Assembly: GCA_028709465.1 (NCBI GenBank)
Contig: JAQVWY010000004.1
Span: forward strand, 1-64,000
DNA: 64,000 nucleotides
Direction of reading: 5' to 3'
Source: Tissierellia bacterium
GTDB lineage: Bacteria > Bacillota > Clostridia > Tissierellales > Sedimentibacteraceae
In this document: positions 17,697-26,748 of the stretch, one piece after another
How the letters are laid out: each line of letters starts with the position of its first letter
How positions within the stretch are numbered: the first letter of the stretch is position 1
The notes under the pieces: generated by a model
Told to the model about the DNA's origin: nothing
What the model saw: only the letters and a program-made list of their open reading frames with translations
The model's database searches: none
Program-made: the position numbers and the translations under genes

Positions 17697-20066
17697 ATGA
17701 GAGGTTACACTGAAAGAACTAAAAGATTGAGACATGAAAGTGAAACAACACAACCAAGCGTAAGTTTGGAAAGAGCTATTCTTGAAACTGAATTTTACAA
17801 AGAAAATGAAGGCAAATATGAAATACCTGTAATGAGAGGTTTAAACCTTTTAAATTACATGCAAAAAAGAAAACTTTACATTGGCAAAGATGAATTAATT
17901 GTTGGTGAAAAGAGTGAAGGTCCTCAAGTTGTTCCAACATATCCAGAAATCTGTGCTCATACAGTTGAAGATATGGATATAATGGATAGCAGAAAATTAG
18001 TTAGCTTTAAAGTAAAACCAGAAGATAAAATTACACAAAAAGAATTAATATTACCATATTGGGAAGGTAAAGCAACAAGAGATAAATTACTTGATCAAGT
18101 TTCTCAAGAGTGGAAAGATTGCTACTATGCTGGTATGTTTACTGAATTTATGGAACAAAGAGCTCCTGGACATACAGTAGCTGATGATAAGATGTATAAA
18201 AAAGGTTTCTTAGATTTCAAAAGAGAAATAGAAGAAGCAATTGAAGCTCTTGATTTTGAAAATGATTTAGATGCATATGAAAAAAGAGCTCAGCTACAAG
18301 GTATGGCTTATTCATGTGATGCTATAATGGTATATGGAAAAAGATATGCTGAATATGCTAGAGAATTAGCAGCTAAAGAAGAAGATCCAAAGAGAAAAGA
18401 AGAATTATTGTGGATAGCTGGAAACTGTGATGTAGTACCAGCACATAAACCTGAAACATTTGCTCAATGTTTACAAATGTATTGGTTTGTACACGTTTGT
18501 GTAACAACTGAATCTAATACTTGGGACTCATTCTCTCCAGGAAGATTAGATCAATATATTTATCCATTCTACAAAAAAGAAAAAGAAGAAGGTACAATGG
18601 ATTATGGCAAAGCAAGAGAACTTCTTGAATGCTTATGGATTAAATTTAACAATCAGCCAGCTCCTCCAAAAGTAGGTATTACTTTAAAAGAAAGTGCAAC
18701 TTACACTGACTTTGCTAATATTAATACTGGTGGTATCAACCCATATACTGGAGAAGACGGAGTTAATGAAATTTCATATATAATCCTTGATACAATGGAT
18801 GAAATGAAATTGTTACAACCAAGCTCTAACGTACAAATAAGTGAAAAAAATCCAGATGAATTCTTACACAGAGCTGTTGAAATATCTAGAAAAGGTTGGG
18901 GACAGCCAGCATTCTACAACACTGAAGAATTGATTCAGGAATTATTAAATGCTGGAAAAACATTAGAAGATGCTCGTTTTGGCGGTTCAAGTGGATGTGT
19001 TGAAACTGGATGTCATGGAAGAGAATCATATGTTTTAACTGGATACTTCAATACTCCAAAAGTATTAGAAATCACTTTAAACAATGGTTTTGATAAATAT
19101 ACAAACAAACAAATTGGTTTGAAAACAGGAAATCCTGAAGATTTTAAATCATATGAAGAATTAAGAGATGCATTCTATAAACAAGTTGATCATTTCATTA
19201 GAATTAAAATTGAAGGTAACAATATTATAGAAAAAATATTTGCTAAATACATGCCAGTTACATTTATGTCAGTATTAACTGATGGATGTAAAGAGAAGGG
19301 TAGAGACTATAATGCAGGTGGAGCAAAATATAATACTAGATATATTCAAGTAGTTGGTATCGGTACAATTACTGATGCTTTAGCATCTGTTAAATACAAT
19401 GTATTTGATGAAAAGAGATTAACTATGAAAGAATTATTAGATGCTACAAATGCTAACTTTGAAGGTTATGAACAAGTTAGAAATTTGGTTCTTAATCATA
19501 CACCTAAATATGGTAATGATGATGACTATGCTGATAATATAATGGTTGATGTATTCGAAAACGTAAGGGATAAAATAAGAGGAAGAAAAACAGTTAATGG
19601 AGGAACATACCAAATAGATATGTTGCCAACAACTTGCCACGTATACTTTGGTTCAGTTATGACAGCTTCTGTAAACGGAAGATTAGCTGAAAAACCAGTT
19701 ACTGATGGTATTTCTCCAGAAAAAGGTGCAGATACTAATGGACCTACAGCAGTTATTAAATCTTGTGCAAAAATGGATCATACATCTACTGGTGGAACAT
19801 TATTGAATCAGAAATTTACTCCTTCTTCAATAGCAGGACAGGAAGGTATTGAAAATGTGTCTGCATTAATCAGGGCTTATTTTGAAATGATGGGACATCA
19901 TATTCAATTTAACGTTGTTGACAGAGCTACATTGATTGAAGCACAGAAAAATCCTGATGAAAACAAAGACTTAATAGTTAGAGTTGCTGGATATTCAGAT
20001 TACTTCAATAACCTTGAAAAAGCATTACAAGATGAAATAATCGACAGAACTGAACAATCATTCTAA
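17697..20066 (+). CDS. hypD: Trans-4-hydroxy-L-proline dehydratase (glycyl radical enzyme)
   Basis: 789 residues, the same length as Clostridioides difficile HypD as I recall it, with long recalled identical stretches such as PAPPKVGITLKES and QPSSNVQIS. The thiyl-radical cysteine is C434 and the general base E436 (SSGCVETG). The glycyl radical is G765 in RVAGYSDYF. These positions match those of HypD. The enzyme removes water from trans-4-hydroxy-L-proline to give (S)-1-pyrroline-5-carboxylate, which a pyrroline-5-carboxylate reductase turns into proline. It is oxygen-sensitive and cytoplasmic. Choline lyase, glycerol and propanediol dehydratases also share GCVE but differ in length and surrounding residues. 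A strong terminator follows. Confidence 0.93.
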   Translation: MRGYTERTKRLRHESETTQPSVSLERAILETEFYKENEGKYEIPVMRGLNLLNYMQKRKLYIGKDELIVGEKSEGPQVVPTYPEICAHTVEDMDIMDSRKLVSFKVKPEDKITQKELILPYWEGKATRDKLLDQVSQEWKDCYYAGMFTEFMEQRAPGHTVADDKMYKKGFLDFKREIEEAIEALDFENDLDAYEKRAQLQGMAYSCDAIMVYGKRYAEYARELAAKEEDPKRKEELLWIAGNCDVVPAHKPETFAQCLQMYWFVHVCVTTESNTWDSFSPGRLDQYIYPFYKKEKEEGTMDYGKARELLECLWIKFNNQPAPPKVGITLKESATYTDFANINTGGINPYTGEDGVNEISYIILDTMDEMKLLQPSSNVQISEKNPDEFLHRAVEISRKGWGQPAFYNTEELIQELLNAGKTLEDARFGGSSGCVETGCHGRESYVLTGYFNTPKVLEITLNNGFDKYTNKQIGLKTGNPEDFKSYEELRDAFYKQVDHFIRIKIEGNNIIEKIFAKYMPVTFMSVLTDGCKEKGRDYNAGGAKYNTRYIQVVGIGTITDALASVKYNVFDEKRLTMKELLDATNANFEGYEQVRNLVLNHTPKYGNDDDYADNIMVDVFENVRDKIRGRKTVNGGTYQIDMLPTTCHVYFGSVMTASVNGRLAEKPVTDGISPEKGADTNGPTAVIKSCAKMDHTSTGGTLLNQKFTPSSIAGQEGIENVSALIRAYFEMMGHHIQFNVVDRATLIEAQKNPDENKDLIVRVAGYSDYFNNLEKALQDEIIDRTEQSF

Positions 20067-20089
20067 TTAAATAAAAAAGTATTAAATAT

Positions 20090-20126
20090 ACAAGGCCTTG
20101 ATATTTATCAAGGCCTTGTTGTTTTT
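20090..20126 (+). terminator. Terminator after hypD
   Basis: ACAAGGCCTTGAT pairs perfectly with ATCAAGGCCTTGT around a 4-nt loop and is followed by TGTTTTTT. Confidence 0.9.
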
Positions 20127-20263
20127 TGAAAATAACAATAAATAATTGGTGTATGAGCATACAAATTTAATAAATATAAAATTAAATGAAATAATAAATA
20201 AGATTGTATATGTATTATTAGTATTGTTTATTTTTATAGCTATTATTATTAAAGAGGGTAGAT

Positions 20264-20812
20264 ATGGATAAATTTATGAAATGGGTTATAAGGGCATCAA
20301 TTATATTTTCTCTGATATATACATTCAAAACTAATCATTGGATTGGAACTGTTGGAGGTTTGATAGTATTTATTATAACTTTTTTTGTTGATTATTTAAA
20401 TTTGAAATATTTAAAAATTAATAAAACAGTAATTGCAATTGTATACTTTTACTGTATATTTAGCTTAGTGCTGGGTAGTATGTGGAATTTTTATGATAAT
20501 ATTGAATGGTGGGATATTTTAATGCATATATTATCAGGTGTTATCCTTGGAATTATAGGAAGTTTAATACTTGATAATTATTCACATAAAAGTAAAACAT
20601 CAAATTCTATAAGGTTTTTATTTGTTCTTGGAATAGCTTGTACCGGAGGCATTCTGTGGGAAATATATGAATTTACAGTGGATACTCTTTTTAAATTAGA
20701 TACTCAACTGAGCAGCGTTTCAGGTGTGAGAGATACCATGTGGGATTTAATTACTGATTTTCTTGGAGGACTAATAGCTGGATTTTATTTTATAAAAATT
20801 AAAAAAAATTAA
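20264..20812 (+). CDS. DUF2238-like integral membrane protein (paralog 2)
   Basis: 182 residues with about five membrane segments. The motifs WWDILMHILSGVILG, GGILWEIYEFTVD and DTMWDLITDFLGG line up with those of the larger protein at 6164-6850, with the same spacing of His, Trp-Glu-Ile-Tyr-Glu-Phe and Asp-Thr-Met. This copy lacks the extra N-terminal segment. Its function is unknown, as for its paralog. It sits alone between the hypD terminator and the cysE leader, with AGAGGG upstream. Confidence 0.65.
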   Translation: MDKFMKWVIRASIIFSLIYTFKTNHWIGTVGGLIVFIITFFVDYLNLKYLKINKTVIAIVYFYCIFSLVLGSMWNFYDNIEWWDILMHILSGVILGIIGSLILDNYSHKSKTSNSIRFLFVLGIACTGGILWEIYEFTVDTLFKLDTQLSSVSGVRDTMWDLITDFLGGLIAGFYFIKIKKN

Positions 20813-20834
20813 TAAATAATATTAAATAAAAATG

Positions 20835-20863
20835 TTGCATTTATTAGGTATCTATAATATAAT
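20835..20863 (+). promoter_or_regulatory. SigA promoter of the cysE T-box transcript
   Basis: TTGCAT (20835-20840), a 17-base spacer, TATAAT (20858-20863). Confidence 0.7.
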
Positions 20864-20894
20864 AAAAGAAATTAAACCCAACTAAATTAGTAGG

Positions 20895-21153
20895 AAATAC
20901 TATGAAAAAGGAAAGTAATATATATATATACGATTTAGAGAGAGTATCCCTAGGCTGAAAAGATACTTATTGGAAATATATATGAAGTGCCCTTTGGAGT
21001 ACAGTACCGAAATATAAGTAGGCTGCTGCGGATCTTATCCGTTATAATAATAAAGCATGTTAGTGCTTGAAAGAGGGCAAATTTATGCCAAAAAGAGTGG
21101 AACCGCGGATTATACTTCGTCTCTAATGTTTATTAGAGACGGAGTTTTTTTTA
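20895..21153 (+). ncRNA. T-box leader, Cys specifier (UGC)
   Basis: Stem I region begins near 20895. The specifier region GAAG-TGC-CCTTTGGAG lines up with the known glyQS form GAAA-GGC-ATTCTTGAG, giving TGC (Cys) at 20988-20990. The T-box core GTGGAACCGCGG is at 21097-21108. The terminator is GTCTCTAAT paired with ATTAGAGAC and then eight T's. Uncharged tRNA-Cys should bind and switch on cysE, a cysteine-synthesis gene, which agrees with the specifier. Confidence 0.92.
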
Positions 21154-21154
21154 T

Positions 21155-21265
21155 GACCTAACCCCATTTTTCAGAGTGTTTTTTCTGAAAATGGATGGTA
21201 GGTCAAACGCAACGATTATGATTTACCCAATTTATACGACCAGAGGGAGTAAATAAATTGGTGAA
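21155..21265 (+). repeat. Double-hairpin leader repeat, cysE copy
   Basis: Directly after the T-box terminator. Hairpin A (21155-21204) runs from GACCTAACCCCATTTT to AAAATGGATGGTAGGTC; hairpin B (21226-21262) pairs CCAATTTA with TAAATTGG. The same pair follows the Val T-boxes of valS and ilvB. Here the inner part of hairpin A differs (CAGA with TCTG) but still pairs. Confidence 0.8.
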
Positions 21266-21339
21266 CAGTTAATGACAAGGCAAAAATTTAATTAAAATTA
21301 GAAATAGATAATAAAGGTGTATATTTGGGAGGAATAAGC

Positions 21340-21915
21340 ATGATTAAATTTATTAAATCAATAATAAGTGACATAGATTCAGTATTTGACAGAGACCCTG
21401 CCGCTAGGAGCAGAATAGAGGTGTTTTTATTATATCCTCATATTAAAGCAATTATATCTTATAGAATAGCAAATAAATTATATAGAAAAGAGCGCTATTT
21501 TATGGCAAGATGGATATCAAACAGAGCAAGACGCAAAACTGGTATAGAAATACATCCAGGTGCAACAATCGGAAGCGGTTTATTTATTGATCACGGTATG
21601 GGTGTAGTTATAGGTGAAACTGCAATTGTAGGGAATAATGTTACTATGTTTCATGGAGCTACATTAGGTGGGACAGGAAATGAAACGGGAAAGAGACATC
21701 CTACAGTTGGCGATAATGTAATGATAGGTGCATCTGCAAAAATATTAGGAAATATTTATATTGCATCTGGTACTAAAGTTGGTGCAAATGCTGTAGTTGT
21801 AAAGGATACAAATCCAAATTCTACGGTTGTTGGTATTCCAGCAAATGAAGTTAATAAAGATAGTAAAGTAGTTAATTTAACAGAAGTAGTAAATATAACA
21901 GATTATGTTAAATAA
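21340..21915 (+). CDS. cysE: Serine O-acetyltransferase
   Basis: Start taken at 21340, with GGGAGGA 6 bases upstream; 191 residues, the short form common in Firmicutes. It has an N-terminal helical domain and a C-terminal left-handed beta-helix of hexapeptide repeats ([20 protein letters not shown]), with the catalytic-type histidines in IDHGMG and MFHGATLGG. It transfers acetyl from acetyl-CoA to serine, giving O-acetylserine for cysteine synthesis. The Cys T-box upstream supports the call. No cysK follows; two family B repeats do. Confidence 0.93.
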   Translation: MIKFIKSIISDIDSVFDRDPAARSRIEVFLLYPHIKAIISYRIANKLYRKERYFMARWISNRARRKTGIEIHPGATIGSGLFIDHGMGVVIGETAIVGNNVTMFHGATLGGTGNETGKRHPTVGDNVMIGASAKILGNIYIASGTKVGANAVVVKDTNPNSTVVGIPANEVNKDSKVVNLTEVVNITDYVK

Positions 21916-21930
21916 TAAAATTAAAAAATC

Positions 21931-21986
21931 GGGGACATTCCTTTGCTGCTAGATCTACATAGATTGACATCAAAAGGTGTGTCCCC
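21931..21986 (+). repeat. Family B repeat, copy 1 of a tandem pair
   Basis: GGGGACATTCCTTTG at one end and CAAAAGGTGTGTCCCC at the other, inverted ends around a variable centre. It lies just after cysE and may serve as its transcript end. Confidence 0.75.
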
Positions 21987-21995
21987 ATCATAATC

Positions 21996-22049
21996 GGGGA
22001 CATTCCTTTGAGACTAGACCCCATATATTGCTAACAAAAAGGTGTCCCC
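21996..22049 (+). repeat. Family B repeat, copy 2 of a tandem pair
   Basis: Same inverted ends as copy 1 (GGGGACATTCCTTTG, AAAAAGGTGTCCCC) with a different centre. It ends 5 bases from the stop of the convergent permease gene. Confidence 0.75.
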
Positions 22050-22054
22050 ATTCA

Positions 22055-23425
22055 TTAAAATATTGCATTCAATATTAATAATTCTACAAAACCTACAGCC
22101 CAAATAATAGTTGTTGTTACTGACCAAACTCTCATTTGTTCTTTTGCTTCTCTTATACCAAGTGTACGTGTTACTACCCAGTAATAACTGTCGTTAAAGT
22201 ATGAATAAACTAATGAGCCAGTACAAGCTGCCAATGCTGCAAATACGGGATTAACATTTAAAGTAGCAATTATTGGTGCGGTTATTGATGCGGATGTTAT
22301 CATAGCAACTGTACCACTTCCTTGTACAAGTCTTAACAATGAAGCTATAACGAATGGAAGTAAAATTGGAGGCAATGAAGTTTGTGATATTGATTGCGCT
22401 ATATAATCTCCAGCTCCTGAATCACGAAGGACTCTTCCTAATGCACCACCACCACCTGTTACCAGGATTATGATACCTGCAGATTTTATTCCTCTCTCCA
22501 TTAAATCAAGGGTTTCACTTCTCGAATATTTTCCCGATAAGCCATATATTGCAACTATTAATCCTATGCCAACTGCTATAACCGGAGAACCTAAAAATAT
22601 TAAAGCATCAACAACTGGTCCTGTTGCTTTCATAGCTGTTAAAACAGTGTTTATTAATATAAGTATTATAGGTAATACTATAGGTGCAAAGGACATAAAT
22701 GTTGATGGCAGTTCGCTGTTTTCATCTGTATCAACATCTTCATAAACTGGTTTTTGGTATGGAGGCCTTATCCAACCTTCACCATCTTCTGCAGGAAGTT
22801 GATAAATTTTTTTACCTAAATATCTTGCGTATAAAATAGCTGATATAGTCATAGGAATTGCTAAAACAATACCCCACAATATTATTGAGCCTACACTTAC
22901 ATTAAATAATCCTGCAACTCCAACAGGTCCTGGTGTAGGAGGTACTAAAGAGTGAGTGATTACCAAACCTGCTGCTAAAGAAACGCCAAGCGTTATAACT
23001 GATTTTTTAGTTCTTCTTGAGATAGCCTTTGCTAAGGGTGATAAAATTATAAAACCAGAATCGCAAAATATAGGAATAGATATTAAAAATCCTGTAATAG
23101 CAAGTGCTATATCTTCTTTTCCTTTGCCAAGTTTTTTAATAAATGTTTGTGCCATTCTTTCTGCTGCGCCAGATGCTTCAAAAATTTCTCCCATCATAAC
23201 GCCAAAACCAATGATGATACCAATACTTCCCAGTGTTCCTCCAAACCCATTTGTAATTGAAGTTAAAACATCATTAGAAGGCATTCCACCAATAATACCT
23301 GTTACGGCTGCTGCTATAATAAGAGCTAAAAAAGCGTGAATTTTTGTTTTTAAAATTAATACAATTAAAATCGCTATACCTATTATTAGGCCTAAAATCA
23401 TTTGATTGCCTGATATTCCTTGCAT
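22055..23425 (-). CDS. GntP family permease (acid-sugar:H+ symporter)
   Basis: 456 residues with about 12 to 14 membrane segments. It has the GntP hallmarks: glycine-rich GFGGTLGSIGIIIGFGVMMG near residue 60, LVPPTPGPVGVAG near 160, and LVQGSGTVAMITSASI near 365. GntP carriers bring in gluconate, fructuronate and related sugar acids with protons. As the last gene of an operon with a DUF1537 kinase and a PdxA2-type dehydrogenase, it most likely carries a four-carbon acid such as threonate or erythronate. GGAGG precedes it on the minus strand. Confidence 0.9.
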   Translation of the reverse strand: MQGISGNQMILGLIIGIAILIVLILKTKIHAFLALIIAAAVTGIIGGMPSNDVLTSITNGFGGTLGSIGIIIGFGVMMGEIFEASGAAERMAQTFIKKLGKGKEDIALAITGFLISIPIFCDSGFIILSPLAKAISRRTKKSVITLGVSLAAGLVITHSLVPPTPGPVGVAGLFNVSVGSIILWGIVLAIPMTISAILYARYLGKKIYQLPAEDGEGWIRPPYQKPVYEDVDTDENSELPSTFMSFAPIVLPIILILINTVLTAMKATGPVVDALIFLGSPVIAVGIGLIVAIYGLSGKYSRSETLDLMERGIKSAGIIILVTGGGGALGRVLRDSGAGDYIAQSISQTSLPPILLPFVIASLLRLVQGSGTVAMITSASITAPIIATLNVNPVFAALAACTGSLVYSYFNDSYYWVVTRTLGIREAKEQMRVWSVTTTIIWAVGFVELLILNAIF

Positions 23426-23457
23426 AATAACATAACCTCCGTTATTTTATAATATTT

Positions 23458-24459
23458 TTATTTATTAAAATTAGGAGCGTATAAAGCTGCTAATTTTATA
23501 GCTTCAACCATGCTTACTTCACCTGCTTTTCCTGTTCCAGCAATATCAAATGCAGTTCCGTGATCAACAGATGTTCTCAAGAAAGGCATGTTGTTTGTAA
23601 TAGAAATTGTTCTATCAAAATCAACCATTTTTGTTGCAATATGTCCTTGATCATGATATAGAGACAACACAGCATCATATTTTCCCTTTAAACCAAAATG
23701 GAATACGGAATCTGCTGGAACAGGTCCAACTACATCAATATTATTTTCTTCTTTTGCTTTTTTAATAGCTGGTTCTATTTCTTCTACTTCTTCATATCCA
23801 AATAGTCCATGCTCTCCACTGTGAGGATTTAAACCTGCAACTGCAATTTTAGGATTTTGAATTCCTAAAATTTTCAATGCTTCTTTGCATCTAAGGATAA
23901 ATTCATATACATTTTCCTTAGTAACAAGTTCACATGCTTTTTTTAGTGATAAGTGACGTGTTAAAAAGAATACTCTCAAATTATGAACTTGGAACATTGT
24001 TAATGGATTATACGTTTTTGTCAAATCTTCAAGTATTTCTGTATGCCCTATATAAGGGACTTTAGCTGCTCGTAACGATTCTTTGTTAATTGGAGTTGTT
24101 GCTATTGCATCAACTTTTTTATCAAGGGCTAAATTTATTGCTGTTTTAATGTATTCAAAAGCGGCTTTTCCGCCCATCGCCTGAACTTTGCCAATTTGCA
24201 ATGTATTTATGTCAACATTACTTAAATCAATTAAATCTATTGACCCATGTTCATATTTTCCCTCTTTTGGATCTTTAACAATATTAATATTAAGTGAAAT
24301 GCCACAAAAATTCATGGCTTGTTCTATGGTTCTTTTATCTCCAACCACTAATGGATTACATATTTCATAAATGCCTTTTTGGTTTAATGATTTTACAACT
24401 ATTTCAGGACCAATTCCTGCTGGATCTCCTAAAGGTATTCCTATTATTGGTTTATTCAT
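23458..24459 (-). CDS. PdxA family dehydrogenase, likely D-threonate/D-erythronate 4-phosphate dehydrogenase (PdxA2 type)
   Basis: 333 residues. Family marks are [15 protein letters not shown] at the start and the metal-binding histidines in [18 protein letters not shown] and LYHDQGH. Classical PdxA works in pyridoxal phosphate synthesis. The PdxA2 branch oxidises 4-phospho-threonate or erythronate with NAD and decarboxylates it to dihydroxyacetone phosphate. The neighbours decide the call: it lies between a DUF1537 kinase and a GntP permease under a DeoR regulator, and no other vitamin B6 gene is present. Which of the two four-carbon acids is used cannot be told. Confidence 0.88.
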   Translation of the reverse strand: MNKPIIGIPLGDPAGIGPEIVVKSLNQKGIYEICNPLVVGDKRTIEQAMNFCGISLNINIVKDPKEGKYEHGSIDLIDLSNVDINTLQIGKVQAMGGKAAFEYIKTAINLALDKKVDAIATTPINKESLRAAKVPYIGHTEILEDLTKTYNPLTMFQVHNLRVFFLTRHLSLKKACELVTKENVYEFILRCKEALKILGIQNPKIAVAGLNPHSGEHGLFGYEEVEEIEPAIKKAKEENNIDVVGPVPADSVFHFGLKGKYDAVLSLYHDQGHIATKMVDFDRTISITNNMPFLRTSVDHGTAFDIAGTGKAGEVSMVEAIKLAALYAPNFNK

Positions 24460-24472
24460 ATAGTACCTCCTT

Positions 24473-25792
24473 TTATTTTAAAGTATGATATTCATTTGAT
24501 AACTTAGTTAATAAATATTCTACGCATTTTATTAATGCTTTTTCATCTCCCACAAGTCCACCTTTTGTTATGATAGGCATATTGTTATATTTTCCTTTCC
24601 TAAGCCTTCCATAAACTGCGAGAGGTAAAACTTCGTCTTTTACTTCTATACTAGAACATCCTAATGCATTGCATACCGCAACAGTAACATCTCCTCCAGA
24701 AGTGTAAAGACCACCTATTGTTGATTTAGCTTTTTCTAACAAAATTGTTGTAATTTCAGCAAGACCATTATTAATTCTTTGAGATACTTCATCTTCTGTT
24801 ATATTTAAATTTTTTGCTATATCAGATAAGTTTAATACTTCTTGTTCATTTTTAGTTGTAATAACTCCGATTACTTCATAATTTGCCATATTATTAATTA
24901 GCTTATTAACAATCCTTTGAACTTCTTGATCTTTCTTATTTTCATATATTAAACTTAAGGCATTTGTTTCAACTAATAATGGAGAATGTTTTAATCTTAG
25001 TTCATCCAATTGTTTCCTTGTTAAGTTTGATACACTTCCAACTGTAAGCATAACCTTTTGTCCAGGGCTAGCTGCCGGAACTTCGAGATACTCTTTTGCT
25101 ACTGCAGCAGTAAAAGGACCTGGGTCAACGGAGATAATATTAAGATTTGAATTTTTAACTGCCTTTGCAATGTTTGCAATATCTTCCTCAGTCGTTGCAT
25201 CAACCACGATAACTTTGCAACCCTTTTTAATTTCGTTTAATAGTGTGCTTTCAATTGTCTCTGACCCTTTTAATACTTTGTCCAATTCTACAAATCCTAC
25301 TTTTTTATCTAGCTGTTTTTCAAGCAAGGACACAACATTTGAAGTATTAACAGGAGTTTTTGGGTCTTTTGCCACATCAGTTTTTTCAAGAGGAACTTGG
25401 TTAACCATTAAAAATCCACCAATGCATACTCTACCAGATGAAGGAAATGCTGGAACTACAACAGCATATGTATCTTCATCCATATTATCTAATACAGCAG
25501 AAATCTCTGAACCAATATTACCTCTTAAGGTACTGTCTATTCTTTTGGCAAATAACGATACTTCATCATTTTTAAAAAAATCAACTATATTTTTTACTTT
25601 TTTATATGCATCATTCTTATTTATTGCTCTAGAATCAGTGCTGATGGATATTATATTTAAATCATTACTTTCTGTTTTGTTGTATTTACTCAAATTTAGA
25701 AATGTAGCTGATTTGAAACCCTGTCTTGCAAGCAAAACACCTGTAGCATTAGCACCAGTTAAGTCATCGGCGATAATTATTACTTTTGACAT
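24473..25792 (-). CDS. Four-carbon acid sugar kinase (DUF1537/OtnK-DtnK family)
   Basis: 439 residues. The N-terminal substrate domain opens with [18 protein letters not shown], the usual DDLTGA motif, followed by [14 protein letters not shown]. The C-terminal nucleotide domain has [19 protein letters not shown] and ends in [13 protein letters not shown]. The family phosphorylates four-carbon sugar acids (D-threonate, D-erythronate, 3-oxo-tetronates) at C4 using ATP. The product would be the substrate of the dehydrogenase encoded 13 bases downstream. GGGAGG precedes the start, and the gene follows the regulator by 17 bases. Confidence 0.9.
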   Translation of the reverse strand: MSKVIIIADDLTGANATGVLLARQGFKSATFLNLSKYNKTESNDLNIISISTDSRAINKNDAYKKVKNIVDFFKNDEVSLFAKRIDSTLRGNIGSEISAVLDNMDEDTYAVVVPAFPSSGRVCIGGFLMVNQVPLEKTDVAKDPKTPVNTSNVVSLLEKQLDKKVGFVELDKVLKGSETIESTLLNEIKKGCKVIVVDATTEEDIANIAKAVKNSNLNIISVDPGPFTAAVAKEYLEVPAASPGQKVMLTVGSVSNLTRKQLDELRLKHSPLLVETNALSLIYENKKDQEVQRIVNKLINNMANYEVIGVITTKNEQEVLNLSDIAKNLNITEDEVSQRINNGLAEITTILLEKAKSTIGGLYTSGGDVTVAVCNALGCSSIEVKDEVLPLAVYGRLRKGKYNNMPIITKGGLVGDEKALIKCVEYLLTKLSNEYHTLK

Positions 25793-25809
25793 AATACCTC
25801 CCTTTACTT

Positions 25810-26571
25810 TTATACTAAAATTAATTTTATGTTATTATTTCTTATTTCCTTAATAGTATTTTTATCTAAATCATCATCAGTTATTATTTTATGAAATTCA
25901 TTTAAATTACAAACTTTTATAAAACCTATTTTTTGAAATTTACTGCTGTCAGCAACTAAAATTCTTTTATTAGAACATTTTATCATTTGTTTTTTAATGT
26001 CAGCTTTTGATGGAGAAGGAGTTGTTATACCGTGTTCAACATCTACAGAACTGCTTCCTATAAAAGAAATATCAGCATTAATATTTTTCAAAAATTCTAC
26101 TGCATGTGAACCTAAAAATGAACTTGTTGTATTTTGAACACTACCCCCAGTACATAAAATCTCAAAATCAGTTGATGATGATAAATATATGGCTATCTTT
26201 AAATCAGTTGTTACAACAATTAAATTTTGCTTTTTAGTAAGAAACTTAGCAATTTCCATATTAGTAGTTCCAGCATCTAATATGACAATTTGTCCGTTTT
26301 GAACAAGTGATGCAGCTTGTTCTGCAATTCTTTTCTTCTTATCAATATTAATGAGACTTTTATTTTCATAAGGAATTTCTGTAATTAATTTTGAATTTAA
26401 GACAGCACCTCCGAATGTCCTAGTAGCAATATTATTATCTTCTAAATATTGGAAATCACGCCTTATAGTCATAGGAGTTACTTTAAGTTTTGTCGAAAGT
26501 TCTTCAACAGTTGCACTGCTGTGTTCTTCAAGATATTGAATTATCATTTGTCTTCTTTCTATTTGTAACAT
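25810..26571 (-). CDS. DeoR family transcriptional regulator
   Basis: Start taken at 26571, preceded by GGTGGAGG; 253 residues. The N-terminal winged helix carries HSSATVEELSTKLKVTPMTI then RRDFQYLE, the DeoR signature. The C-terminal sugar-phosphate sensing domain has VILDAGTTNMEIAKFL and TDLKIAIYL. As first gene of the acid-sugar operon it is probably an autoregulated repressor released by a phosphorylated intermediate. Four 10-base direct repeats at its own promoter are the probable binding sites. Confidence 0.9.
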   Translation of the reverse strand: MLQIERRQMIIQYLEEHSSATVEELSTKLKVTPMTIRRDFQYLEDNNIATRTFGGAVLNSKLITEIPYENKSLINIDKKKRIAEQAASLVQNGQIVILDAGTTNMEIAKFLTKKQNLIVVTTDLKIAIYLSSSTDFEILCTGGSVQNTTSSFLGSHAVEFLKNINADISFIGSSSVDVEHGITTPSPSKADIKKQMIKCSNKRILVADSSKFQKIGFIKVCNLNEFHKIITDDDLDKNTIKEIRNNNIKLILV

Positions 26572-26593
26572 TTTGCCTCCACCATTCATAAAT

Positions 26594-26632
26594 GTTCGAT
26601 TATGTTCAATTATGTTGTTTTATGATAATTAT
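26594..26632 (-). promoter_or_regulatory. Tandem 10-base operator repeats of the DeoR operon
   Basis: On the plus strand: GTTCGATTAT, GTTCAATTAT, GTTGTTTTAT, GATAATTAT, head to tail at 26594-26632. One copy per helical turn puts them all on the same face of the DNA. They begin within the -10 hexamer and run over the transcription start, as expected for a repressor site. Confidence 0.55.
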
Positions 26633-26655
26633 ATCAGCAAAATTTACAAAATCAA
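26628..26655 (-). promoter_or_regulatory. SigA promoter of the acid-sugar operon
   Basis: On the minus strand TTGATT (26655-26650), a 16-base spacer, TATAAT (26633-26628), overlapping the operator repeats. Confidence 0.65.
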
Positions 26656-26695
26656 TATAAATATATTTTTAACAAGAATTATTTCAATATCGAAA

Positions 26696-26727
26696 AACCT
26701 CCAAGCTTTAAATTAAGTGGAGGCTCA
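26696..26727 (-). terminator. Terminator of the GerMN lipoprotein gene
   Basis: On the minus strand GCCTCCACTT pairs with AAGCTTGGAGG, followed by TTTTTC. Confidence 0.75.
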
Positions 26728-26748
26728 ATCTTTATATATTAATTTTGT

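Noticed and set aside
20835-21340. Mobile element carrying the cysE leader
   Set aside because: The hairpin ends look like inverted repeats, but no transposase and no clear target duplication were seen.
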